A DNA stretch of 64,000 nucleotides from positions 1 to 64,000 of the forward strand of contig NZ_JAHCDD010000023.1 of the NCBI RefSeq assembly GCF_018413525.1, in the 5' to 3' direction. Positions 1 to 7,774 of the stretch are shown one piece after another (within the stretch, counting starts at the first letter, position 1; the number at the start of each line of letters is the position of its first letter). Source of the stretch: Acidovorax sp. CCYZU-2555 (lineage in GTDB: Bacteria; Pseudomonadota; Gammaproteobacteria; Burkholderiales; Burkholderiaceae_C). The notes below the pieces were generated by a model, which was given only the letters and a program-made list of their open reading frames with translations, made no database searches and was not told the DNA's origin. Position numbers and translations under genes: made by a program.

Positions 1-776
1 GCCTGCAGCGCCGGGCACAGCTTGCGCCGCACGACCAGAGGATCGGTGGGCAGTGGCGACGACATCCACAGCGTGCGCAGCGCGCCGGCGGCCATGGCCT
101 TGCGCTGCTGCGTCAGCGCCAGGCTGTCGCTGGACACAAACGCCGCGTCCACCAGGCCGTCCTGCACGGCCGCAATGGCGCGCGTGTGCGAGCCCGCATA
201 GGAGACGCGCGAAAAATAGTCCTCGAGCCGCATGCCGGTCTGCGCCTTCATCGCCTGGCGCGGCAGCAAGGCGCCCGACGTGCTGGCGGGATCGACCAGG
301 CTCAGGGTGGCGCCGCGCAGGTCCTGCCAGCGCCGATAACGCGAGCCGCCGCGCACGATCAGCAGCGCGTGGTAGCGCGTCAGCACGCCGGGCTGCTTGA
401 CCATGGCCGCGACCGGCAGCGCCGACGCACCGCTGCGCTGCATCTGCACATAGGTGGCCGGGCCCAGCTCGGCGACATCGATGCGCCCACCCTGCAGGCC
501 CTGCACCACCGCCGAATAGGAGGCCGCGGACACCAGGTCCACGGGCATGTCCAGCGCCGTGCCCAGCAATTCGGCCAGCAGTCGGTAGCCGCTGGCCTGC
601 GCGTCCTCGTGGTTCTTGGGAATGAAGGCCAGGCGCAGCCGCAGCGGCAGCTCGCACTCCTGGGCGGCCGGTGCCTCGTTGGCCCGCGCCGTGCACATTC
701 CCGCCGCGATACCGCCCAGGCCCAAAAGCTTCGCCAGTGCCAGTCGGCGGTCTTTGGTGTCTGCGCAAGGGTTCAT
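1..776 (-). CDS. PhnD-like periplasmic substrate-binding protein (3' part missing)
   Basis: The frame opens with ATG at 776 and runs off the left edge after 258 codons. A short basic stretch (DRR) and a hydrophobic run form an export signal. The mature part shows the phosphate/phosphite/phosphonate-binding (PhnD/PtxB) fold pattern: a start LRLAFIPKNHEDAQAS, then a segment with VQGLQGGRIDVAELGPATY, and later LRGATLSLVDPASTSGALLP. In this family such proteins bind an oxyanion or organophosphonate ligand in the periplasm. It lies 13 bp after the stop of a membrane GGDEF-EAL gene on the same strand, so the two are probably one transcript. No permease or ATPase is visible; they could lie beyond the edge. 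The ligand cannot be told from sequence alone. Confidence 0.85.
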   Translation of the reverse strand, partial: MNPCADTKDRRLALAKLLGLGGIAAGMCTARANEAPAAQECELPLRLRLAFIPKNHEDAQASGYRLLAELLGTALDMPVDLVSAASYSAVVQGLQGGRIDVAELGPATYVQMQRSGASALPVAAMVKQPGVLTRYHALLIVRGGSRYRRWQDLRGATLSLVDPASTSGALLPRQAMKAQTGMRLEDYFSRVSYAGSHTRAIAAVQDGLVDAAFVSSDSLALTQQRKAMAAGALRTLWMSSPLPTDPLVVRRKLCPALQ

Positions 777-789
777 CGCTGCGGGCCTT

Positions 790-3213
790 TCAAGCCGGGT
801 ACAAATAGGCAGCGCGCAGCAGTTCCTGCGCGGCTTTCGCGCCCACCGGGCGGCTGAGGAAATAACCTTGGGCTTCGTCGCAGCCCGCGGTCTTGAGATA
901 GACCAGCTGGTCCATCAGCTCCACGCCTTCGGCGACCACGCGCATCTTGAGGTTGTGGGCCAGCGTGATCACCGAGGTCACGATCACGCCGGCCTCGCTG
1001 CTGCTGCGGATGTCGTTGACGAACGAGCGGTCGAGCTTGAGCGTGTCTATGGGCAGGTCCTTGATCTGGCTCAGGCTGGAAAAGCCCGTGCCGAAATCAT
1101 CCAGTCCGATCGAAACGCCCATGGCGCGCACCTGCTCCAGCACGCTCAGCGCCAGCTCCCGGGGTTCGAGCAGGCAGCTTTCGGTGATTTCCATGCTCAG
1201 ATCGGAGGCCTCGATGCCGTAGTGCGCGATATGCGCCGCGAGCCGCTCGGCAAATGCGCTGTCGCGCAGTTGCACCGGCGAGACATTGAACGCGATGGGC
1301 ACGGGGTCCAGCCCCAGCGCGCGCCAGTCGGCCACCTGCTGGCAGCAGGCCTGCAGCACCCAGTCGCCGAGCGCGCGTATCGCACCCGTGACTTCGGCCG
1401 ACGCAATGAATTCGCCGGGGTAGATCAAGCCGTACTCGGGATGCTGCCAGCGCACCAGCGCCTCGAAGCCCATGATGCGGCAGTCGTGCAGCCTGACCTT
1501 GGGCTGGAAATGCAGCACCAGCTGCTGGTCGATCACGGCCTTGGGCAACTGGCGCTCGAGGGCGTAGCTGCGCGCGCTGTCGGCGCTGGCCGTCGCGTCG
1601 TAGTAGGTGAACTGCCCGCGGCCCGCGCGCTTGCTCGCATACATCGCTGCGTCCGCGTTGCGGCACAGCAGCGTCACGTCATGGCCGTCGCGCGGGAAGA
1701 ACGCCACGCCTATGCTGGGCGTCACCTGCAGGCTGTTGCCTTCGAGCCCCTCATAGGGCTGACTCAGGCAGTCGACGAGCTTGGCCGCGAGCGCGTCCAT
1801 GTCGGTCATCGCATCCATTCCCGTCACCAGCACCGCGAACTCGTCGCCGCCCATGCGCGCGATGATGTCCGAACTGCGCAGCAGCAGGCGCAGCCGCTGC
1901 GCGACCGCCTGCAGCAACAGGTCGCCCACATGGTGGCCCAGCGTGTCGTTGATCGCCTTGAAGCGGTCCAGGTCCAGGTACATCAGCGCATAGAACTTGC
2001 GGCTGCGCCGCGCCAGCGCCAGGTGGCTGGCGACCAGTTCATTGAACATGCGGCGGTTGTGCAGCCCCGTCAGGTGGTCGTTCGCGGCCAGCTCCAGCGC
2101 CTTGGCCTTTTCCTGCTCGAGCTGGTCGATCAGCATGTGCTTGTCGCGGTTGGCAAAGCTCAGCGCGGTGAACAGCCCTTCCTGGTGGCGCAGCACGCGC
2201 AGCATGCCGCCCACGGCCAGCAGCATGCAAAAGCTCAGCACGCCCAGCAGCGTCCAGACCTTGCGGCTGTCTTCGCGCTGCGAGCCATGCACCCATTCCA
2301 GGCCGCGGCTCGCGACCACGAGGAACGGCGAATTGGCATTGCGCCGCCAGCTGAAATGGCTTTTGGCGCCGCCGGGCTGCAGCGCGGCGACGGTCGCGCC
2401 GCGGTTGCCGGTCATCTGGGCCAGCGCGGCCACGGGCTCGCGCGAAAACGGCATGGTCAGGCCCTGGGGGCCCAGCTCCGCCAGCGCCACGCCCTGGGCG
2501 TTCAGCAGGTGGATGGCACTGCCCGCGCCCATTTCCACGTCGCGGTAGAGGTTCAGGAAATAGCCCAGGTCCAGCATCAGCAGCAGATATCCGCCGGGCG
2601 CGCGCGCGCGCGATGCTTCGGCTTCGAGCGGACGCAGCGCATAGACCAGCGGAATCTGCCAGAGATCGGGGTGGCCGGACAGCGCCGACTGGGCTGCGGG
2701 CGGCAGACGCGCGTGGCCCTGCTCGGGCGCCTGCAGCGAAACGCGCAGCGCCGCGAGCAGCGGCGTCAGCTCGCTGGGGGACAGTGCGTACGAAGAGTCG
2801 ACCGGCTGCAGCGCCGCATCGAGCAGCAGATAGCGCGCAAAGCTGTGCTCGGCGACCAGCATGGTGGAAAGGCGCCGGTGGACTTCGGCGGCCGACTGCT
2901 GACCGCGCATATGGCCGGCGAGCGCATCGCCCGCGGCCAGACCCATCAACTGCCCCTTGTTGACCACCTGCGCAAGATTCTCGGCCACCACCGCCGCCAG
3001 ACTCGCCTGCTGTTGCGCGGTGCTGATCTGCTGCTGCTCGCGCTCGGCTTCCACGCTTTGCCAGGCCAGCCACCACACCAGGCCCAGCACCAGCAGCGCC
3101 GCGCCTATGCAGGCCATGCGCATTCCGCGCCAGCCCATGCGCCACGGAATCGCTGACACCGGCCGGCGAAAACGCAGCAGCAGAGAAAAACAACGGGCGT
3201 ACAGGGCAGTCAC
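790..3213 (-). CDS. Membrane-bound GGDEF-EAL c-di-GMP turnover protein
   Basis: This 807-residue protein has one transmembrane segment near residues 33-52, a periplasmic sensor region of about 250 residues, a second segment near 310-330, then GGDEF and EAL domains. The GGDEF signature is intact (MGGDEF near residue 454), and RSSD five residues before it fits the RxxD inhibitory site. The EAL half keeps FEALVRW near 581, LDDFGTGFSSL and EGVE, so both cyclase and phosphodiesterase activity are possible. The start used here is GTG at 3213, which has no clear ribosome site; internal ATGs at 3138, 3123 or 3117 would still keep the first membrane segment. The PhnD-like gene follows after 13 bp and could feed ligand information to the periplasmic region. 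Confidence 0.9.
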   Translation of the reverse strand: MTALYARCFSLLLRFRRPVSAIPWRMGWRGMRMACIGAALLVLGLVWWLAWQSVEAEREQQQISTAQQQASLAAVVAENLAQVVNKGQLMGLAAGDALAGHMRGQQSAAEVHRRLSTMLVAEHSFARYLLLDAALQPVDSSYALSPSELTPLLAALRVSLQAPEQGHARLPPAAQSALSGHPDLWQIPLVYALRPLEAEASRARAPGGYLLLMLDLGYFLNLYRDVEMGAGSAIHLLNAQGVALAELGPQGLTMPFSREPVAALAQMTGNRGATVAALQPGGAKSHFSWRRNANSPFLVVASRGLEWVHGSQREDSRKVWTLLGVLSFCMLLAVGGMLRVLRHQEGLFTALSFANRDKHMLIDQLEQEKAKALELAANDHLTGLHNRRMFNELVASHLALARRSRKFYALMYLDLDRFKAINDTLGHHVGDLLLQAVAQRLRLLLRSSDIIARMGGDEFAVLVTGMDAMTDMDALAAKLVDCLSQPYEGLEGNSLQVTPSIGVAFFPRDGHDVTLLCRNADAAMYASKRAGRGQFTYYDATASADSARSYALERQLPKAVIDQQLVLHFQPKVRLHDCRIMGFEALVRWQHPEYGLIYPGEFIASAEVTGAIRALGDWVLQACCQQVADWRALGLDPVPIAFNVSPVQLRDSAFAERLAAHIAHYGIEASDLSMEITESCLLEPRELALSVLEQVRAMGVSIGLDDFGTGFSSLSQIKDLPIDTLKLDRSFVNDIRSSSEAGVIVTSVITLAHNLKMRVVAEGVELMDQLVYLKTAGCDEAQGYFLSRPVGAKAAQELLRAAYLYPA

Positions 3214-3304
3214 AGAGCGGGCGCAGACGGGCAGATGCCTGGATGATGCAAATCCAGCAAGTCAATGGCGTGACACTTTGAAATATTTCTCGAATGGCGG
3301 GGTA

Positions 3305-3322
3305 TTTGTGACACATCACAAA
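3305..3322. promoter_or_regulatory. Perfect 18-bp dyad in a divergent promoter region
   Basis: TTTGTGACACATCACAAA is a perfect 7-bp inverted repeat around a 4-bp spacer. It lies in the 192-bp gap between the GGDEF-EAL gene (minus) and the SpmA/SpmB-type gene (plus). The TGTGA/TCACA half-sites recall CRP/FNR-family operators, but the spacer is 4 bp and not the 6 bp usual for CRP. It could control either gene. Confidence 0.45.
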
Positions 3323-3405
3323 CTCTGTGACAGCCCGCGAGCCGCCACAATAGCGCCCAGGCCGCGCAGCGCGGCCCGCATGCCATTCCTACCAGGAGAC
3401 CTTCG

Positions 3406-4641
3406 ATGCTCAACGCCTTGTGGCTGGGCTTTTTCATCATCGCCGCGGTCGCGGCGCTGGCCCAATGGCTGGTCGGCGGCCAAAGCCAGGTATTCGCGGG
3501 CATGGTCCAGGCGCTGTTCGCGATGGCCAAGCTGTCGGTCGAAGTGATGGTGCTGCTGTTCGGCACGCTGACGCTGTGGCTGGGCTTTCTGCGCATCGCC
3601 GAGAAAGCCGGCGTGGTGCAATGGCTCGCCTGGGCGCTGGGCCCGCTGTTCGCCAAGCTGATGCCCGAAGTGCCGCGCGGCCACCCCGCGCTGGGCCTGA
3701 TCACGCTGAACTTCGCGGCCAATGCGCTGGGCCTGGACAACGCGGCCACGCCCATGGGCCTCAAGGCGATGCGCGAACTGCAGACGCTGAACCCGCGGCC
3801 CGACACCGCCACCAATGCGCAGATCCTGTTCCTGGTGCTCAACGCTTCGTCGCTGACGCTGCTGCCGGTCACGATCTTCATGTACCGCATGCAGCAAGGC
3901 GCGCCCGACCCGACGCTGGTGTTCCTGCCCATCCTGCTCGCGACTTCGGCATCGACCCTGGTCGCGCTGCTGGCCGTGGGCCTGGTACAGCGCCTGAAAT
4001 TGTGGCATCCCGTGGTGCTGGCCTATCTGCTGCCGGTCGCGCTGCTGCTGGGCGGCTTCATGGCGCTGCTCGCCACGCTCAGCAGCGCGGCGCTGGCCTC
4101 GCTGTCATCTTTGCTCGGCAATTTGACGCTGTTCGGCTTGATCATGCTGTTCGTGGGCCTGGGCGCCTGGCGCAAGGTACCGGTTTATGACAGTTTCATC
4201 GAAGGCGCAAAGGAAGGCTTCGACGTCGCCAAGGGACTGCTGCCCTACCTCGTCGCCATGCTGTGCGCCGTGGGCGTGTTCCGCGCGTCGGGCGCGCTCG
4301 ACTATGCGCTGTCGGGCATACGCTGGCTGGTGGATCTGGGAGGCTGGGACGCACGCTTTGTCGACGCCTTGCCCACGGCCTTGGTCAAACCGTTCTCGGG
4401 CAGCGCCGCGCGCGCCATGCTGATTGAAACCATGCAAAGCCAGGGCGTGGACAGCTTCGCCGCGCTGGCCGCCGCGACCATCCAGGGCAGCACCGAGACC
4501 ACGTTCTATGTACTGGCCGTGTACTTCGGTGCCGTGGGAATACAGCGCGCACGCCATGCCGTGGGCTGCGCGCTGATCGCCGAGTTCGCGGGCGTGGTGG
4601 CGGCGATCGCGGTGTGCTATCAGTTTTTTGGCGGGATGTAG
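3406..4641 (+). CDS. Nucleoside-recognition (spore maturation SpmA/SpmB-type) membrane protein
   Basis: This 411-residue polytopic membrane protein has two similar halves, each of the Gate/nucleoside-recognition type. The first half carries NFAANALGLDNAATPMGLKA and the second carries GSAARAMLIETM and STETTFYVLAVYFGAVG. These are hallmark segments of SpmA and SpmB, here fused as in many non-sporulating proteobacteria. The transport or signalling role in such bacteria is unknown, and the spore name is historical. ATG at 3406 follows AGGAG with good spacing. The gene is divergent from the GGDEF-EAL gene and followed by a short REP-like element. Confidence 0.85.
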   Translation: MLNALWLGFFIIAAVAALAQWLVGGQSQVFAGMVQALFAMAKLSVEVMVLLFGTLTLWLGFLRIAEKAGVVQWLAWALGPLFAKLMPEVPRGHPALGLITLNFAANALGLDNAATPMGLKAMRELQTLNPRPDTATNAQILFLVLNASSLTLLPVTIFMYRMQQGAPDPTLVFLPILLATSASTLVALLAVGLVQRLKLWHPVVLAYLLPVALLLGGFMALLATLSSAALASLSSLLGNLTLFGLIMLFVGLGAWRKVPVYDSFIEGAKEGFDVAKGLLPYLVAMLCAVGVFRASGALDYALSGIRWLVDLGGWDARFVDALPTALVKPFSGSAARAMLIETMQSQGVDSFAALAAATIQGSTETTFYVLAVYFGAVGIQRARHAVGCALIAEFAGVVAAIAVCYQFFGGM

Positions 4642-4682
4642 GCTCTAAAGGATGAACGGCCCGCGCTCCAGTCATGGCGGCT

Positions 4683-4717
4683 AGCGTTCATGGTTCGACA
4701 AGCTCACCACGAACGCT
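4683..4717. repeat. REP-like intergenic stem-loop
   Basis: The arms agcgttcatgg and ccacgaacgct pair at 10 of 11 positions around a 13-nt loop containing ttcgacaagctca. The element sits between the convergent 3' ends of the SpmA/SpmB-type gene and sbcB. Its loop and arms resemble short dispersed repeats commonly seen between genes in Burkholderiales. A partial further arm (tttgtggtgag) follows at about 4736. It may also act as a terminator. Confidence 0.5.
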
Positions 4718-4761
4718 TGCTCCCGTTTGTGGTGAGTTGACCTTGGCACCCTCGGCCTGCC

Positions 4762-6207
4762 TCAAGCGTCAGGAACAATCGCTTCCGCGTAATCGTAAAG
4801 CGCGCCCAGAATTTCCTCGCCGCGCTCGTCTACCGTCTCCGACAGCTGGTCGATTTCGGCGAACATGCGTTCTGCCGTGCGCGCCCCGCCCTGGCCGTCG
4901 AGCAGGCAGGCCGCGCGATGCGCCTGCCAGCGCTGCTGCTCTTCGGGCGACAGCGTGTCGGCGAAGTTGCGTGCGCGGTAGCGGAACACCAGTTCGCCCA
5001 GGCGCGCATCGTCAAAGCCCGTGCGGTCCATGGCCAGCTCCAGCGGCGTGAGCGAGCGCAGGTGGTTGAGCCGGCGCCGGTCTTCATTGCCGACAAAGCC
5101 GCCATACAGATCCTGATCGGCATCGGTAGCTGCGCCGTTTGCCGGCCGCTGGAACACCTGCTTCCACAGCGCGCTCATGTCTGGCAGGTCGCGCGCCACG
5201 GCGGCGAACTGCAGCGCCTGCTCCATGTCTATGCCCCATTGCTGGGCCATGGCCGGGCTCAGCGTCTTGAGGCTGCCGACGACCATGGGCGACTTGTTGA
5301 TGTGGATGCTCTTGATCGGCAGCCGCGTCACGCCTTCGGGCAGATCGGCGGCGCGCGAGAACATGCGCAGGCGCAATTCTTCCACGCCCAGGCGCGACAG
5401 CTCGGACGGGTCCTGAGACAGGTCCCAGGCGATGATTTCGTTCTTGTTCGCGGGGTGCGTGGCCAGCGGCCACATCACGGCGATGCAGCCGCGCGCCGCG
5501 CCGAACATGCCCGACACATGCAGGAAAGGCTTGGCATGCGCGGCCACGGCCGGCAGGCCCAGCTCCTGCAGCACGCGGTCTTTCTTGTGCAGGCTGAACG
5601 CGAAGTCGAACAGCCGCGGCTGGTGCTTGCGAATCAGCCGCGCCAGCGCAATCGTCGCGCGCACATCGCTCACGGCGTCATGCGCCTGCTCGTGTGCCAG
5701 GCCGTTGGCGCGCGCCAGGTCTTCGAGCTTGAAGCTCACCGTGCCGTCTTCCTTGCGCGGCCAGACGATGCCTTCGGGGCGCAGCGCATAGACCATGCGC
5801 ACCACGTCGAGCAGGTCCCAGCGGCCGCAGCCGTTTTGCCATTCGCGCGCATAGGGATCGATCAGGTTGCGCCAGAACATGAAGCGCGTGATCTCGTCGT
5901 CGAAACGGATGGAGTTGTAGCCCACGCCCACCGTGCCGGGGCTGGCGAATTCTTCCTCGATGCGCGCCGCGAATTCGTGCTCGGGAATGCCCTGGGCCAC
6001 GCACTGCTGCGGCGTGATGCCGGTGATCAGGCAGGACTGCGGATCGGGCAGGTAATCGTTGGACGGCTGGCAGTACAGCGCCAGCGGCTCGCCGATTTCG
6101 TTGAGTTCCATGTCCGTGCGAATGCCAGCGAACTGGGCCGGACGGTCATAGCGGGGTTGGGCACCGAAAGTTTCGTAGTCGTGCCAGAAGAAAGTGGTAT
6201 CAGCCAT
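4762..6207 (-). CDS. sbcB: Exodeoxyribonuclease I
   Basis: This 481-residue protein degrades single-stranded DNA 3' to 5' and acts in recombination and mismatch repair. The DEDDh exonuclease start is clear: FFWHDYETFG near residue 6 gives the first Asp-Glu pair, and HDAVSDVRATIALARLI near 176 gives the late His and Asp. The segment after it matches the SbcB SH3-like and helical regions, and the length is normal for the family (E. coli about 475). ATG at 6207 has no strong ribosome site. The gene stands alone between two short gaps, with cls upstream on the same strand. Confidence 0.95.
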   Translation of the reverse strand: MADTTFFWHDYETFGAQPRYDRPAQFAGIRTDMELNEIGEPLALYCQPSNDYLPDPQSCLITGITPQQCVAQGIPEHEFAARIEEEFASPGTVGVGYNSIRFDDEITRFMFWRNLIDPYAREWQNGCGRWDLLDVVRMVYALRPEGIVWPRKEDGTVSFKLEDLARANGLAHEQAHDAVSDVRATIALARLIRKHQPRLFDFAFSLHKKDRVLQELGLPAVAAHAKPFLHVSGMFGAARGCIAVMWPLATHPANKNEIIAWDLSQDPSELSRLGVEELRLRMFSRAADLPEGVTRLPIKSIHINKSPMVVGSLKTLSPAMAQQWGIDMEQALQFAAVARDLPDMSALWKQVFQRPANGAATDADQDLYGGFVGNEDRRRLNHLRSLTPLELAMDRTGFDDARLGELVFRYRARNFADTLSPEEQQRWQAHRAACLLDGQGGARTAERMFAEIDQLSETVDERGEEILGALYDYAEAIVPDA

Positions 6208-6244
6208 GCCCGAAGTATGCCCGGGAATGGCTGGCTTCAGCGTA

Positions 6245-7699
6245 TCAAAGCAATGGCGAACACAGGCGCGCGATCGAGTCGCCCAGCCGCGGCAGGAAGC
6301 GCTGCTTGCGCTCGTAGTGCACCTGGCGCGCGTTCTGCAGATCGAGCGTGAACTGCCTGGCGAGATCGCCGTTGAGCTTGAGCCCGTAGCCTATGGCGCA
6401 GACTTCGTAGTTGAGGAAGAAGCTGCGGTGGTCGAAATTGGCCGTGCCTATGATCGCCATGTTGTCGTCGACCACCAGGGTCTTGGAATGCAGCATGCGC
6501 GCGCGGTATTCGTAGACCTTGGCGCCGCAGGCGATCAGCTCGTCGAAATAGGAGCGCGCGGCCATCGTGACGATGAACGAGTCCGACTTCTCGGGCACCA
6601 GCAGCTGCACGTCGACGCCGCGCAGCGCGGCATTGGTCAGCGCCGTCATCGCGGCTTCGGTGGGCACGAAATATGGGGTCGTGAGCCACACGCGTGCATC
6701 GGCCGCATTGATCGCCGCGACATAGGCGCGGTGTATCGCCTCGAGCCGGTTGTCGGGGCCCGAACTCACGATCTGCACCGCGTGCTGCCCTTCCTTCATG
6801 TCGGGCAGCAGCACATCGAGGTCGGGCGGCTCCACCGGGTGGCTGCGCTCCAGCGCGTACGACCAGTCTTCGAGAAACACTGTCTGCAGCCAGTTGACGA
6901 CCGGGCCTTCGAGCCGCAGATGCACGTCGTGGTAGGCGCATTCCATCACGCGGCGGCTTTCCTCGTCGGTGATGTTGACGCCGCCCGTGAAGCCCACCTT
7001 GCCGTCGCAGACCAGGATCTTGCGGTGGGTGCGGAAGTTGATCACCGGGCGCAGGCGCCGGCCGACCTTGGACGGGTGAAAGAACGCGAATTCGCCGCCG
7101 GCCTCGACCAGCGGCGCGTAGAACTTGCGGCGTATCTTCTTGGAGCCCATGGAGTCGACCAGCATGCGCACCTTGACGCCGGCGCGTGCGCGCTCGACCA
7201 GCGCATCCATCAGCGCCGTGCCGGTCTGGTCGGGCTCGAAGACGTAATACTCGAGGTGCACATGGTGGCGCGCCGCGCGCACGGCTTCGAGAATGCTTTC
7301 ATAGGTGCGGTCGCCGCCGACCAGCAGCTCCATGCGCTCGGCGCTGCTGACCGGAAACTCGGCCGTGCGGTTCACGAGCCGCGCGACCTGGTGCATGCGC
7401 GCGCTGGCCGCCGGGATATGGTCGCGCAGACGCGCGGCGCTCACGCGCAGCCGCGACGATTTGTGCCGCCGCAGCCGCTTGTTGCGCAGCCGCTTGAGCC
7501 GCTGCGGGCCGAAGAAATAATAGACGCCCAGCCCGCCCACGGGCAGCGCGGCCAGTGCCAGCAGCCAGCCCAGCGTCGCCACGGGCGCACTGCGCTGCAG
7601 CAACACCCAGACGCCTATCACCAGCGCGTATACCGACCAAATCAACCAGAACAGCGAGTACGCGTTATCGGTGTTCCAGTGTTCGCTAAACCATTGCAC
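6245..7699 (-). CDS. cls: Cardiolipin synthase
   Basis: A membrane phospholipase-D family enzyme that condenses phosphatidylglycerol to cardiolipin. Two hydrophobic segments at the N-terminus precede two HKD motifs: HRKILVCDGKVGFTGGVNI and LHSKTLVVDDNMAIIGTANF. I chose GTG at 7699 (484 residues, like E. coli ClsA) because AAAGG lies 7 bp before it. The frame stays open to a TTG at 7762, but that longer version would read through the T-tract and stem of the clpA terminator. The gene is directly downstream of that terminator and so may have its own promoter in or near it. Confidence 0.92.
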   Translation of the reverse strand: MQWFSEHWNTDNAYSLFWLIWSVYALVIGVWVLLQRSAPVATLGWLLALAALPVGGLGVYYFFGPQRLKRLRNKRLRRHKSSRLRVSAARLRDHIPAASARMHQVARLVNRTAEFPVSSAERMELLVGGDRTYESILEAVRAARHHVHLEYYVFEPDQTGTALMDALVERARAGVKVRMLVDSMGSKKIRRKFYAPLVEAGGEFAFFHPSKVGRRLRPVINFRTHRKILVCDGKVGFTGGVNITDEESRRVMECAYHDVHLRLEGPVVNWLQTVFLEDWSYALERSHPVEPPDLDVLLPDMKEGQHAVQIVSSGPDNRLEAIHRAYVAAINAADARVWLTTPYFVPTEAAMTALTNAALRGVDVQLLVPEKSDSFIVTMAARSYFDELIACGAKVYEYRARMLHSKTLVVDDNMAIIGTANFDHRSFFLNYEVCAIGYGLKLNGDLARQFTLDLQNARQVHYERKQRFLPRLGDSIARLCSPLL

Positions 7700-7720
7700 G
7701 TGAAGGCCTTTGAAAAACAC

Positions 7721-7750
7721 AAAAAAAGCCGACAGCGCGGGGCTGTCGGC
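7721..7750 (-). terminator. Rho-independent terminator after clpA
   Basis: The 8-bp perfect stem gccgacag/ctgtcggc (7728-7735 with 7743-7750) has a 7-nt loop and is followed, on the minus strand, by seven T residues (7721-7727). It starts 24 bp after the clpA stop and separates clpS-clpA from cls. Confidence 0.9.
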
Positions 7751-7774
7751 TTGGGGGATCAAAGCGTCACGCGC

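Noticed and set aside
616-3156. Long plus-strand frame over the GGDEF-EAL gene
   Set aside because: Shadow of the minus-strand gene, which has complete GGDEF and EAL motifs.
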